Positions 9,291-22,032 of a stretch of DNA of 64,000 nucleotides are shown piece by piece. The first letter of the stretch is position 1. The number at the start of each line of letters is the position of its first letter. Source of the stretch: Alviniconcha marisindica (lineage: Eukaryota; Mollusca; Gastropoda; Provannidae). The position numbers were made by a program, and so were the translations under genes. The DNA is taken from the NCBI GenBank assembly GCA_018857735.1, contig JABMCL010000303.1:266001-330000 (forward strand). Direction: 5' to 3'. Below the pieces are notes generated by a model that worked only from the letters and a program-made list of their open reading frames with translations, did not search any database and was not told the origin of the DNA.

Positions 9291-11030
9291 TGTACTAAAC
9301 TGGCTCACACCACTTCATGTCTCCATGCAGAGTCATCCGGAGGTGGCAGTTCAGCTCAAGATGGTATCTATGCACTCAAAAAAGCCCATATGCGCTCCAC
9401 CCCGTCTCTCAGAAGTTTCCCCAATGTTGCCTTTGAAACGGTTCCACGTTCGTCTGATTGATGATGACCTGGTCTCGTCCTTTCAATTATGAACTCTGGC
9501 AGTGACAGTGTAGTGTTGGGTATAGTTTCCCATTCCCCCCCCCCCCCCCCCCCCTTTAGTTTGTCTCAACAGAAGCCCATGTTCTGCTTCTTTTATGTTC
9601 TCATTCTTTGTATTGTAAGTGATACGTGCCTCTGTTGGTCTGATTCACTCGTAGAGTTTGCGAGCACCAGCCAGTTATGTTCAAAATAAACATGCTGCAG
9701 TGTTGCTAGGGTAAAGGACAGGTGTTCAGGCACGCCGTGCAGCTCATCAGGTGGTGGTAAATCATTGAAAGGATGTTGTGCGTTTGCTTTTTTTTTCTTT
9801 TCACTTGTGTGTTTTGTTTGGCGTGAGCTTTGAGTCTTGCCTTTTTGCTTCTGGTGGGTGGTAGGGGGAGGGGTGAATGGGAGCACCATGGGCATATTGG
9901 CATTTGCACATCACCAACTATGAACCTTCTTCTTGGTGTCAGCTTTCAAAACCTGATTGTGATTGTGTTTTTTTTTGGGGGGGGGGGGGGGCTAAAGCTA
10001 ATAAAGTCCTTCAGATGAGACTATAAATTGATGCTCCCCCACAGGCAAAAAGATCAGATGTGCATAATAAAGATCACTTTATTAGTCCGTGTCGTAGTCG
10101 TGTAGTCCATGTCCGAATTTGATGGATTATGAAAACACTCAAGTAGTGCAGAGTGCACTAAAACACATGACAGCAATGGTCAGATCTTTGACTGCTGGTC
10201 ATTAATGGTAGATGGACAAGAAGGAACCGTGGTTTCCGACCGTGCATGTGTTTGTCGTGTGGATAGACAGGCCAAGTTTTAGTTGGTTTGTTACTTTTAA
10301 GAAGAACTGAATGTGTAGACGATTTCATTTTTTGTTTCTTTGTACAAATGATAATCGGATGTGTTAAACCAGAATTAATCCGTCATGAGACCCTTACTTG
10401 GGCATGTATCGGATTAATGACGGGTCGGCTCACCCATTTTGACAGTCTCTGTAGAGAGCAGAACCACTGCCAGTGGCCGATCGTAGTTGTGAAATGTGCC
10501 CTGAACCGCATCCGCAACTTGTTTGTTCGAAACCCTGCCCTGTGCATTTCTGGAGGAGCAGTGCCAGACTCCGTAAACAGCCCTTGAATGGTCCGCCGGC
10601 AGAGCACAGGATCGTTGTCACGCTTTCCTGGCAGCAAATGGAAGGCCTTTCTCACCTTTTTGTGCAAAGTTGGTGTGCTCATGACCCTCCTCTGATTCAG
10701 AGGTCACGCGACTCGTCAGAATGTTGTTATTGCATCATTTGTTGTCCGGGCATCATTTAAAATCAGATTAAATGGCATTGAGTGACTGTTTTGGTGTCTT
10801 TTTCAAATCAGGTGTCCCCAGATTCATTGTTTTATGTTGAGGTCCGTGGAAAAAATGAAGAAGTAAATATGGGTCTGAGGTGGGCACAACAGATTGAACA
10901 AATACATGGCAGCCAAAAAAGAGATTAGTTCCTTCACCCTGGTGTCCCTGCGGCCTAGAAAACCAGACAGCAGAGCACACCCTGCAGAGGTGTCCCAGCT
11001 ACAACATGCTGAGGAAGACTCATTAGCCAA
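9291..11030. other. Gene-free 3' flank of PCCA
   Basis: This stretch has C- and G-homopolymer runs (9536-9554, 9975-9991), an AATAAA at 9685 and unremarkable AT-rich sequence. I see no splice-consistent coding segment or known RNA gene in it. Confidence 0.6.
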
Positions 11031-11089
11031 TGGAGACCTCTGCAGTGCAAGATCATTGGCCAGTGAAGACCCCTGCGATGCAAGACTCG

Positions 11090-11700
11090 TTGGCCAGTGG
11101 AGACCCCTGCAGTGAGAGACTTATTGGCCAATGGAGACCCTGCTAGAGATCAAGACTCATTGGCCAATGGAGACCCTGCATACCAAGACTCATTGGCCAA
11201 TGGAGACCCTGCAGACCAAAATGGCCAATGGAGACCCTGCAACCAAGACTCATTGGCCAATGGAGACCCTGCAACCAAGACTCATGGCCAATGGAGACCC
11301 TGCATACCAAGACTCACTGGCCAATGGAGACCCTGCAGACCAAGACTCACTGGCCAATGGAGACCCTGCAGACCAAGACTCACTGGCCAATGGAGACCCT
11401 GCAGACCAAGACTCACTGGCCAATGGAGACCCTGCAGACCAAGACTCACTGGCCAATGGAGACCCTGCATACCAAGACTCACGGCCAATGGAGACCCTGC
11501 AGACCAAGACTCATTGGCCAATGGAGACCCTGCATACCAAGACTCATTGGCCAATGGAGACCCTGCATACCAAGACTCACTGGCCAATGGAGACCCTGCA
11601 TACCAAGACTCACTGGCCAATGGAGACCCTGCATACCAAGACTCACTGGCCAATGGAGACCCTGCATACCAAGACTCGCTGGCCAGTGGAGACCTCTGCA
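11090..11700 (+). repeat. 33-bp minisatellite
   Basis: About 17 units of roughly GGCCAATGGAGACCCTGCAT plus ACCAAGACTCACT, with AGACC/TACCA and CATT/CACT variants and occasional short units missing 4-5 bp. The 11-codon length keeps several frames open (one reads ANGDPAYQDSL repeats), but there is no start or splice context and it sits in the flank between two converging genes. The central units are nearly identical, implying recent expansion. Each unit carries a GGCCAAT box. Confidence 0.95.
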
Positions 11701-12324
11701 GATCAAGGTCTACGGACCTGGAGAGGACAGCTGTATTCACCAAGCAATGTGGACCGCCCTTGTGATCAGCAAACAACACGAAGAAGAAGACCTGTGTAGT
11801 CATTCCACTGCATTTATTTTTCTGTGTATTGTGTAAAGAGCAAATGCTGGGTACAGCAGTTTAGATTCCACTTTAGTTATTTTGCTTTAGTTCCATCTTT
11901 TTGGATGGTCTTTTTGTTGGTGGTGTGAACCGGTGAACTGAGGTATTTTCTTCTCCGCGAGCAGTTTTGGTTCTTATGCCAGTAGAATACCACCTGTCAA
12001 AGCGTTCTGTTAAGTGTTATGCATATGGTTCCTGTATACCATTAAAGCATATTAACCCTTTTTTGGGCATTTTGTGAATGGCGATGAATATATAGTCCAT
12101 ACACGTCCCTCTTTGCAGCATCAGAATGGGGTTCACCTTTTTTTCATGCAGCAGGCCTCAAAGCGAACACTGATGGATGTGGATGTCACTTTTATTTTTT
12201 TGTCCGTGAAAGTTAGCTGATTGACTTTTGTTCAGTTAGTCACATCTGCATCTATTTATCCATAGAAGAAACTTCCATGCCCCCACTCTAAGTATTAACA
12301 TGTTGCCAGGGAAGAGAATGCTCA

Positions 12325-12760
12325 GCACACAGACGTACAGTCCAGCAAAACTGTTGCGGTGCCCACATGTTTGAAAGATTAACTGGTACGTTTTTCAGTC
12401 ACTCATGTATGATCTACCTGGCCCCCTCATTCTGTGAGAATTCAGTCAAAAGAGTCAGTCTGCTTGTGCTAACTGTATCTGTTATTCAAAGTTTAGCAAC
12501 ATGTAGAATATATCATGGGAATGGAAATTTATCCATACGGCCCTCAGATGTACTGTCCAGCAAAAGCATTGTGGTGCCCACGTTTGAAAGATTAACTGGT
12601 TTTCAGTCACTCATGTACGATCTACCTGGCCCCTTGTCGGTGAGAATTCACTGAAAGAAGCAGTCAAAAGAGTTGCTTCTTGCCTACCTGTGCCAACTGG
12701 CTAACTGCATCTGTTACTCTAAGTTTAGCAGCATGTTGATTATATCGAGGGTATGGAAGT
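12325..12760 (+). repeat. ~225-bp imperfect tandem duplication
   Basis: The segment with GTCCAGCAAAA, GTTTGAAAGATTAACTGGT, TCAGTCACTCATGTA and GATCTACCTGGCCCC occurs at about 12340-12520 and again at about 12552-12745. It is intergenic between PCCA and BAP18. Confidence 0.85.
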
Positions 12761-13854
12761 TTTTTCTAGATATCAATCAGAACAAATGTAAGCACATTAC
12801 AGCTTGCTGTGCATGTGTATACATGTATACTAGTTCGTTGAACCAGATTAGTGTGAGGACATATTAAGAGTGTTGGTCTAAAAAGTCAAATCATAGAGAA
12901 ATTATTAAAAATCACGTTTGTTGTAAATATCTGCTTGTGTGTCTGAGAATGATGTCTTACATCATGTTTGGTGAACAATTAAGGTGAGATGTAGAAATCA
13001 TATATTGTATGCACTTGTTTGAGAATGCAGTGAGGAATACACAGTTTGTGGAGAAGTCACTCTTTGAAGTATTTTTTTCTTTGAGATTGAAACGTGATGC
13101 ATGTGTGGTGTGTGCATGCATGTGAGTGTGTGTGCGTGCGTGCGTGTGGATTCACACAGATGCTGAAGGTCAAGTAAGCATGTCAAGCTCTTCCAACTTT
13201 GAAATCACCCAGTAAAGTCAAAGGCAAGTGACATCTATCAACATTTTACATTTTTATTCAACAGTTGCTGCCATTTAGAAGGTCAAGGCTTTAAGTTCAA
13301 ATATGGCTTGTCAGAAGCTCTGAGTCAAAGTCTTTCCGAGCTGCGCAGTTGTCATCCCAAGTGAGTAACTTGGTGTTTTACGCCCAGTCAACCAGTGAGG
13401 TTATATCAGGGCGATTTCATCCCAAGTGTAGTGTACAAAATCAATGTATTTTAACAAAGCAAACCTCTCGTATGACTTCTGTTACGGTGGACACAAAGTA
13501 GCCCTAAAAATAAAAAAGGTATAATGTTCACGGAGACAAAAAAAAGAAGAAGAAAAAAAAGGTTCTGATTTGCAGTAGTGCTGAACATTGAAAGGACCCT
13601 GCAAGTTTTGAGTTGTAAGTTTACAGCAACCACAAAAACAAGAGATGGGAAAGAGTACAAAAAGTACAACAAACAACATCAACAACAACAACAAAAATCA
13701 ATAAATAATAATAATTAAAAAAACAAAAACACAAAAAAAAACCCCACTATTAACAGACAAAGGTAACTGAACATTTTTTTATAAAAAAGTCACTAGAGTA
13801 ATCCAGTATTTTGCATCGTGCATTTGGGCAATTTTCATCACAAGCACAAGGTGT

Positions 13855-14545
13855 TGAAATGAATGAGCACATTTACACTATGCAAAGCAAGCAGTCTTTC
13901 CAAACTGTCAGCTTTTGCCATCTCTTGGGTGTAGAAGTCAGCCTGGGAGTTGCTTCAAGCCTTGATGCTTTATTCCAGCCTCGGAGAAGCTCACCAGCCG
14001 ATAATAATAACAGGTAACTTCTGTATAGCGGTATTCTCCGGTCTACGCAAACTCACTGTGCATATATATGAAGGTATTTACACATGCAGTAAAACGCATG
14101 AATGACAACACAAATCATGGCCGTAACTCCAAAACTAGCAAAGATCATTATTAAAGCCAAATGGTAAAGTCTTCTTAGACATCAGTATCTGTTTCCATCA
14201 GCTGAGGGGTGGTAGGGGTCATTCTTAAAGAAGAGAAGAAATGTACAAAACTTGGGCATTTTTTTTTCTCCATTTGTTTTTTCAACTACACTAACAGATT
14301 TGTTCATTTCTGTTAAAACTGATATACTGGAATCCGATGTCCATCTTTCACAAGCGAAGCTCGAAAGAGAAACTACAAACTGGTCACTTAATACTGTTTG
14401 GCCAAAGCGTTTAAAAAAAAGTAAAAACAACAACTGGCATCACCATGTGAATGTAGTCCCTTAAACACACTATGCGACGCAAGCAGTCTTTTTAAACTGT
14501 CAGCTTTTTCCATCTCTCAGGTGTAGGCAGCCAGCGTAGGGAGTT
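13855..14545 (+). repeat. ~90-bp direct duplication, copies at 13876 and 14466
   Basis: Both copies share CACTATGC, GCAAGCAGTCTTT, AAACTGTCAGCTTTT, CCATCTCT and GGGAGTTGCTTCAA, about 590 bp apart. They lie downstream of the BAP18 stop and could be in its 3' UTR, whose end I cannot define. Confidence 0.8.
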
Positions 14546-15918
14546 GCTTCAATAGTACCTTCCACATGAGTGGAAGTTCGAAACACTGGAACCAAGTCAG
14601 ACTGAGGCGAGGTCCAGGGGCCACCTAGGCCCCAGTGGGAGGTGGGATGTAAGGACGGCACCTTTCTCAGAGGGTATGGATGTCCCAAGACGATATCCGG
14701 TGAAGAACTGTAAGTTGTTTTTATTTGCGCCATGCCATTACTTTTCTTGGGATCGTCACTATGACTAGCAAAAACAAAACAAACACTGGACCAGAAGGGA
14801 GTGGGTGAGGTTATTATAAATAATATGATGCAAGGTTTGAATGAGCTTACTTCCACTGTCAAAGCTGGTGAAGTTCTGACATTACTAAATCTACTCCCGA
14901 AAATAAAAGCCACAGTCACTAAAAGCATATGTGCGTGTGTGTCTGTGCGTACATGTGCGTGGTCTTGCCTCCATGCATGCGACCATCATAAAATGTCTGA
15001 AGTTCGTGGAGTAAAACTTGAGCAAGAAAATAAAACTTTCAGTTTGGTATTTTCCACACACTTCCTTGACCTTGAAATTAGGTCAAGGTGACCACAGCTG
15101 TATCAGAGTATAACCTTGTATTGAAATGTCAACCAGTGATCTGACTGGCCAAATTCTACGACTGTTCCAGACTCACCGGATTTTTCTGATGAGCCAAAAA
15201 CAACAACAAAAAATGTAAAAGGACAAAAGTCAGGCATAAAACACATGCCTCAGGCTACAAACTACTAGACAGAGGAGAATGTGAAATGGATTTTACACAG
15301 CTGTGAATGCGACGTGGATGATACACGGGTCAGAACATGAAACGGACATTATAAAACACAAAATATGGAAGAGCTATTGCACAGCAGAAGGATGCCCACT
15401 GGATGCCGCACACCACATAATGTGAAACGGATGCCGCATCAGCACACTCTGCTGAAAATCTTGCACTGACCAAAGTTTGTCCTTCTCTAGATTCTGCTAA
15501 GGAACGGACCCCCTGATGAAGCCAAAAACACTGGCATCAACACAATCCTCAGTGCTGCGTTGCACCGCACCTGGCTTATTTGGGTACCATCCTGAATGCC
15601 TGCTAAACATTATGCAGCAGCAGATGGGGGGAGCTCTGGCATCGCTGAGGATGTCAAAATTTCACGCAGCGCTGGGTCACCATGTGATAACCTCTGCGAG
15701 AACAGAAAACGCAAAAAAACGTAACTGCTGCCGATGCCAAACGTTCCACACAAATGCTGGGCCCAAGCTTGCACAAACTGGGGGTCAGCGTTTGCCAAAG
15801 TTTCATGTCAAAGGTTGCACAGACTGGCGTCAAGGTGTGCAAGCAGATCCTAAAGTTCCAAGTTTGTACAAACTGATGATGTCATGAAGTTTGTTCAGAA
15901 TCCTTCACCTTGCCAGCG

Positions 15919-15941
15919 TCAGAGGATGCTGGAGTCAACAT
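15919..15941 (-). CDS. BAP18: BAP18 terminal coding exon
   Basis: On the minus strand TTTTTCATTTCAG precedes a 23-bp segment that completes an Asp codon and reads DVDSSIL then TGA (stop at 15919-15921). The phase (two bases) fits the single base left by the exon at 16511-16606. The human protein ends a few residues after KKLNFD, so a short last exon is plausible. It is called on splice logic alone; reading through the previous donor would give an unrelated hydrophobic tail instead. Confidence 0.7.
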
Positions 15942-16019
15942 CTGAAATGAAAAATAAAAGCAAAGAAAGTACCGGTACAGCACCTAGTTTACTTGACAAC
16001 TGAACACATCCATTTTGGT

Positions 16020-16215
16020 GCATCAGTTTTTGGTTACTGAGATTGTGTATGAGCGTGTGTGTATGGTGTACAAGTGTGTGTGTGTGTATAGTGTATGAGT
16101 GTGTGTGTGTGTGTGTGTGTTTACTCTGTGTGTGTGTGAGCATGCATACGTGTGTGTGGTGCATGCATGTGTGTGCGTGTGCGTGTGTGTAAATGATTGT
16201 GTGTGCGTGTACATG
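16020..16215. repeat. GT-rich microsatellite in BAP18 last intron
   Basis: Interrupted TG repeats with GTATGA and GCATGCAT interruptions. Confidence 0.9.
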
Positions 16216-16510
16216 TGTAAATAATTGAGTGTGACACAGAAACAATTGGTAGGTCACAACATCACCACCACAGCTTTAAAAAAGCATCACCAGTTATACC
16301 TTTTTGCTCATCATTATTTTCACAACAACCTCTGCAACCCCCCCCCCCCCCCACACACACACAACAACATAAACAAAAGAGTACAGCAGAAAACCCACAC
16401 ATGATGAGCTTTAGTCCAACACTGATGAAAAAACTACTAGAGTAAAAAAACAACAACAACAAAGGCAGCAACAGCAATACTGCACACCTTAGTGTTTGAG
16501 TTAATTTCAC

Positions 16511-16606
16511 CTGAATCAAAATCGAGTTTCTTGGTGGCTGAGGAGTCGCCGAGCCCCTCAATGTCCACGTCCCCCTCAGGAGCATTCAGCGCTGACAACG
16601 TTACCT
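16511..16606 (-). CDS. BAP18: BAP18 exon 6 (conserved C-terminal motif)
   Basis: Minus-strand acceptor TCTGTTACAG then EVTLSALNAPEGDVDIEGLG, then DSSATKKLDFDS and donor GTGAAA. It closely matches the human BAP18 C-terminus, which contains DVTLSALND and VDIEGLGE before KKLNFD. The phase is 2 in, 1 out, compatible with joining either exon 4 or the microexon. The acceptor and first ~25 coding bases are the seed of the upstream satellite at 16607-18480, so alternative 3' splice sites are abundant. Confidence 0.95.
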
Positions 16607-18480
16607 CTGTAACAGAATACCAACCCCACCGATAAAATCATCCGCTGCCACAGGTGCCTGATGTCACAGTCAGACATTTTATTGTAGTGTTTGACATAGT
16701 AGGGATGGACAATGTTACCTCTGTAACAGAATACCAACCCCACCAATAAAATCATCCGCTGCCACAGGTGCCTGATGTCACTGTCAGACAAAAATCATCC
16801 GCTGCCACAGGTGCCTGATGTCACTGTCAGACATTTTTTTGTAAAGTTATGTTTGACACAGTAGGGATGGACAAAATGGAGTATTCAGCGCTGACAACGT
16901 TACCTCTGGAACAGAATACCAACCCCACCAATAAAATCATCCGCTGCCACAGGTGCCTGATGTCACTGTCAGACATTTTTTTTTGTAAAGTTATGTTTGA
17001 CACAGTAGGGATGGACAAAATGGAGCATTCAGCGCTGACGTTACCTCTGGAACAGAATACCAACCCCACCAATAAAATCATCCGCTGCCACAGGTGCCTG
17101 ATGTCACTGTCAGACATTTTATTGTAGTGTTTGACACAGTAGGGATGGACAATGTTACCTCTGTAACAGAATACCAACCCCACCAATAAAATCATCCGCT
17201 GCCACAGGTGCCTGATGTCACTGTCAGACATTTTTTTGTAAAGTTATGTTTGACACAGTAGGGATGGACAAAATGGAGCATTCAGCGCTGACAACGTTAC
17301 CTCTGCAACAGAATACCAACCCCACCAATAAAATCATCCGACTGCCACAGGTGCCTGATGTCACTGTCAGACATTTTATTGTATGTTTGACACAGTAGGG
17401 ATGGACAAAAAGGGTTTAGCGCTGAAAAAATACAACCCCACCATAATAAAATCATACCGCTGCCACAGGTGCCTGATGTCACTGTCAGACATTTTTTTGT
17501 AAAGTTATGTTTGACACAGTAGGGATGGACAAAATGGAGTATTCAGAGCTGACAATGTTACCTCTGTAACAGAATACCAACCCCACCAATAATATCATCC
17601 ACTGCCACAAGTGCCTGATGCCACTGTCAGACATTTTTTTGTAATGTTTGACACAGTAGGGATGGACAAAATGGAGTATTCAGCGCTGACAATGTTACCT
17701 CTGTAACAGAATACAACCCCACCAATAAAATCATCCGCTGCCACAGGTGCCTGATGTCACTGTCAGACATTTTTTTGTAAAGTTATGTTTGACACAGTAG
17801 GGATGGACAAAATGGCGTATTCAGCGCTGATAATGTTACCTCTGTAACAGAATACCAACCCCACCAATAAATAAAATCATTCACTGCCACAGGCACACCT
17901 GTGATGCCTGATGTCACTGTCAGGTATATGTTTGTAATTGTAAAGTTATGTTTGACATAGTAGGGATGGAAAAATAGTGTATTCAGCTCTGACAATATTA
18001 CCTCTGCAACAATACAAACCCTACCAATAAAATCGTCCAGTGTCACCGTCAGATTTTTTTCTAATTGTAATGTTTGACACAGTAGGGATGGACAAAATGG
18101 CGTATTCAGTGCTGATATCAACCCCACCAATAAATAAAATCATTCACTGCCACAGGCACACCTGTGATGCCTGATGTCATTGTTAGATATTTTTTTGTAA
18201 TTGTAAAGTTATATTTGACAGTAGGGATGGAAAAATAGTGTATTCAGTGCTGACAATATTACCTCTGTAACAGAATACCAAACCTACCAATTAAAATTTT
18301 CCAGTGTCACTGTCAGATTTTTTTGTAATCGTAAAGTTATGTCTGACACAGTAGGGATGGAAAAATGGCGTATTCAGCGCTGACAATGTTACCTCTGTAA
18401 CAGAATACCAACCCCACCAATAAAATCGTCCACTGTCACTGTCAGATTTTTTTTGGTTGTAATTGTAAAGTTATGTTTTA
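16607..18480 (-). repeat. Satellite built from the BAP18 exon 6 acceptor boundary
   Basis: About a dozen units of ~110-180 bp each carry, on the minus strand, TCTGTTACAG-AGGTAACGTT and often the following coding bases for EVTLSALN, then TCCATCCCTACTGTGTCAAA, a T/A-rich stretch, TCTGACAGTGACATCAGGCA and a CCTGTGGCAGCGGATGATTT block. Plus-strand TTACCT markers of the copied acceptor are at 16715, 16900, 17041, 17155, 17297, 17558, 17695, 17835, 17998, 18259 and 18389. Units far from the exon are more diverged. Two units (16715, 17155) have lost the coding piece. Confidence 0.93.
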
Positions 18481-18939
18481 CACAGTAGGATGATCAGATG
18501 GGATAAACAATTTTTATTAATGCATAACACTGATTTCAAACAGCAGCATCTGGAGAGAGAAAAAAAGAAGAGAGCAAATATTAATGTTCATGCAAGCACC
18601 TGCACACACACACACACGTGCGCGCACACACACACACACATATCCATGCAGGCACCCATGCCCACACAAACACACACATCCATGAATGCATGTATGCATG
18701 CATGCATTCATGCAGCAATACATTCGTGGATGGAGACATGATAACAATAATGTGCAAAATGTAAAGATGAACATTTTTTTGTTTTTGTTTTTGTAAACAA
18801 CAACAAAAGACCAAAAACACCGCAACAAAACGAGCACAAAAACACACACTGGAGGATGGTCAGAATGTGAACTAAAACTATTGAAATGTTGCCACAGAAC
18901 CAAACACAACTGTTCAGAGCAAGAATCTGAAACAAAAAT

Positions 18940-19300
18940 GGACTGCTAGCATTCTAAATCTGTAGCTTGATAAAGGGGATAAATCTAAATCTAAATCCTA
19001 AATCTGTAGCTTGATAAAGGGGATAAATCTAAATCTAAATTCTAAATCTGTAGCTTGATAAAGGGGATAAATCTAAATCTAAATTCTAAATCTGCAGCTT
19101 AATAAAGGGGATAAATCTAAATCTGCAGCTTAATAAAGGGGATAAATCTAAATCTAAATTCTAAATCTGTAGCTTGATAAAGGGGATAAATCTAAATCTA
19201 AATCTGTAGCTTAATAAAGGGGATAAATCTAAATCTAAATTCTAAATCTGCAGCTTAATAAAAGGGATTATCCCAAAAGTTTGCAGCTTGTGTTTTTGTT
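18940..19300 (+). repeat. ~60-bp tandem array derived from foldback family F
   Basis: Units of TCTAAATCTGTAGCTTGATA plus AAGGGGATAAATCTAAATC recur about six times. The phrase GTAGCTTGATAAAGGGGAT and the flanking CTGCTAGCATTCTAAA also occur in the foldback elements at 22850-23195 and 62520-62905, so the array seems to have grown from a copy of that element. Confidence 0.85.
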
Positions 19301-19439
19301 CAGAATAAGAACACTGACTTCATAATTTCATAAAAATAAAACAGTCCACCAACAGAACACAGCTGATAACGCTGAGGGAAGAACTTGAAATGCTATCATG
19401 TGCACAATAACAGTTATTAATGATATTAACCATGCATAT

Positions 19440-19619
<180 letters not shown>

Positions 19620-19726
19620 TGACACATATTTTATAGTGAAAGCCACCGACCCATACACAGGGGGGGATGATATACAGGGGGGGATGGGGGGGTGGGGGGG
19701 GGGTGATATACAATAGCGTTTCTGTG

Positions 19727-21790
19727 TTTGCAGTTGCATAACATCACAGTTGAAGGCAAAAAACAGGTGTACTCAATGAACCATACATTCATGCAGCAGT
19801 TTTTCTCTGAACTTCAAAGCATAAAATGTATACATTGCTACTATTCTAGAAACAAAAGTAGATGGGGTTTCCAGCAATTGGTTGAGAGTACGTGGCATTT
19901 CTGTAAACTCAGCAATATATTTTTGTCTGATGGCTGAATAAACTGGACAGTGAAACAGGAAATGACTTTCATCTTCCAAGAGTCCTGGACAGAAGCTGCA
20001 GTTCTTGTCTGTAACATTATCAGATCCATAACGTTTGTTTACTTTCAGTTCATTGATTCCAAAACGCAGTCTTATCAGAGTATCCCTAAAAAAATTAATT
20101 GTTATATCATTGAGGTATTTTTCTGCTGCATGGATTGACTTGAAACTACGATAGGTGGAAAATCTGTCACTATTGGATATTTTCGTGTGCCATTCTTCTT
20201 GGAAGCGTTCGACCATTTTTCTTTTGAATGCAGAAAGAAATGAAGTTTCGTTTGCTACTCCATTTGTCCAAGCATCCTGAAAACCATATGATTCTAAACA
20301 GTGTTTGATATTTCCTGCCCAGTTTCCGGTGCTGTTGGAGGCATGTATGTCTAAGTCGTTTTCCAGCATGGTCAACATTTGCTTTGGGAACCTTTTCATG
20401 GAAATTTTTCGGAGTTTCAGCCAGTACCTGAGGGAGCTAATCGTACTTTCTATGTACAAAGGATATCGTCCTGTATCACCGTATACCATGTGGTTTGGTG
20501 TTTTATTGCTGACACATAGCAGTCTTGTGCAAGCAAAAAGATGAGCTGCTTCAATGGCTGACACTCTCGTTTTTCCCCATATTTCTGACGCATATAACAG
20601 CATCGGCTTAATCTGAGCGTCAAAAAGTTGAAAAAACACTGTTGTATCTAAACTCCCGAGCGACCACATTGTTTTCATTAGATCTAAAATTTTACCTTTT
20701 GCTTTGCTGGCGTATTCTTCACATGAAGAATTTGTTGATAATTTTGTTGTCAAGGTGTACCCAAGATACTTATAGCTGTTAACTATTTCCAGTTTACTGC
20801 CATTATAAAACCATTTTTCTCCTGAAGCAATGTGGCCCCCCTTTCTAAAAATCATTACTTTTGTTTTGTCTAAATTAACAATCAAGCCCAAAGAGTCAGA
20901 AGCTTTCTGGAGATTACTGATCTGGTTTTGCAGACCTGCCGGTGTAGAGGAAACTAGCACAACATCGTCTGCAAATAACAGTAGAAATATTTCTTCAAGC
21001 CCTGGGAGCAATTGAATGCCGTGTCTACCATTCTGTCGGACCAAATCAGCAACCTCGGATATGAGGAGAGAAAAAATCAGCGGGCTAAATAAGCACCCCT
21101 GCTTCACCCCAAGAGAACAGACAAAGAACTCAGAAATACCAGCACCCCATCTTACACATGCCTGGACAGATGAATACATGGACTTTAACATATTTACCAT
21201 TTTCGATGAAGTTTTCAGTTTTTGCAGTGTTTCCCATAATTTCTCATGATCAACTGTATCAAAAGCTTTCTTGTAGTCAATAAAAGCTACATATACTTTG
21301 CCTCCTCGCTTGTTGTTTAGTTTCTTTTTCACCATTGTAACAAGTGTAAATATATGGTCAATTGTAGAGTATCCCTTACGGAATCCTGCCTGCTCTTTGC
21401 AAAAAAATGATTCCTTTTCTGCCCATGTGTAAAGTCTCTTATTCAAAACTGCTGTAAAAACTTTACTAACAATGCTTAATAAGGAAATCCCTCTGTAATT
21501 GTCTAGAATTTTGTCATCACCTTTTTTGAACAGAGGTATAATCACAGATTTGCACCAATCTGAGGGAAAAACGTTCATATCGTACAGTTTGTTAAATATT
21601 TTTGTAAGGAAGGGAGCGACAATATTTTCAGACTATTTAAGGAATTCTCCACAAATTTCACCTAATCCAGAGGCCTTTCCTTGCTTCAAGTTTCTAACAG
21701 CCTGCCAAACTTCTTGCTCTGTAACTGGGTCATCTAACTCAGGAATATGGGTTACATTTGCTTCACTCTCAGTGCCAGGCTGTGATTTAG
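19727..21790 (-). mobile_element. 5'-truncated LINE (non-LTR retrotransposon) with reverse transcriptase
   Basis: A long minus-strand frame (601 codons from 21578 to 19773) has the reverse-transcriptase landmarks in order: NYRGISLLS (~27), a QAGFRKGYST motif (~63), DYKKAFDTVDH (~101), GVKQGCLFSPL (~157), the catalytic FADD (~202) and NLDKTKVM (~235), then a C-terminal CSFC...H...C zinc-knuckle-like motif. Upstream the same frame continues to about 21790 but is broken by a TAG at about 21635 (EFLK-stop-SENIV). There is no endonuclease domain, so it is truncated and dead. It lies in a BAP18 intron, sense to the gene. I cannot assign its clade by eye. Confidence 0.93.
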
Positions 21791-21954
21791 AGAGAGAGAG
21801 CCTAAACCAAACCAAACCAAAAAGACTTTTTTTCAGGAAGAAATATGAAACTACAGTTGCAACAGCATGAAACAGTCTGAAACCCACTACGTCCTGTTTC
21901 TAACACATGCAACAAGTCTGGAATCCTGTAAAATCCGTTTCAACATGCAACAGT

Positions 21955-22032
21955 CTGAAATCCCCAATAAAGTATATTTGCTATGGCACCTAAAAACAAT
22001 CCCCAATAAAGTATATTTGCTATGGCACCTTC
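21955..22032 (+). repeat. Short tandem duplication
   Basis: The ~37-bp unit CCCAATAAAGTATATTTGCT plus ATGGCACC occurs twice in succession. It is intronic. Confidence 0.85.

Noticed and set aside
11097..11836. Three 200-plus-codon frames over the 33-bp array
   Set aside because: The unit length is a multiple of three, so all frames without a stop in one unit stay open. There is no coding context.
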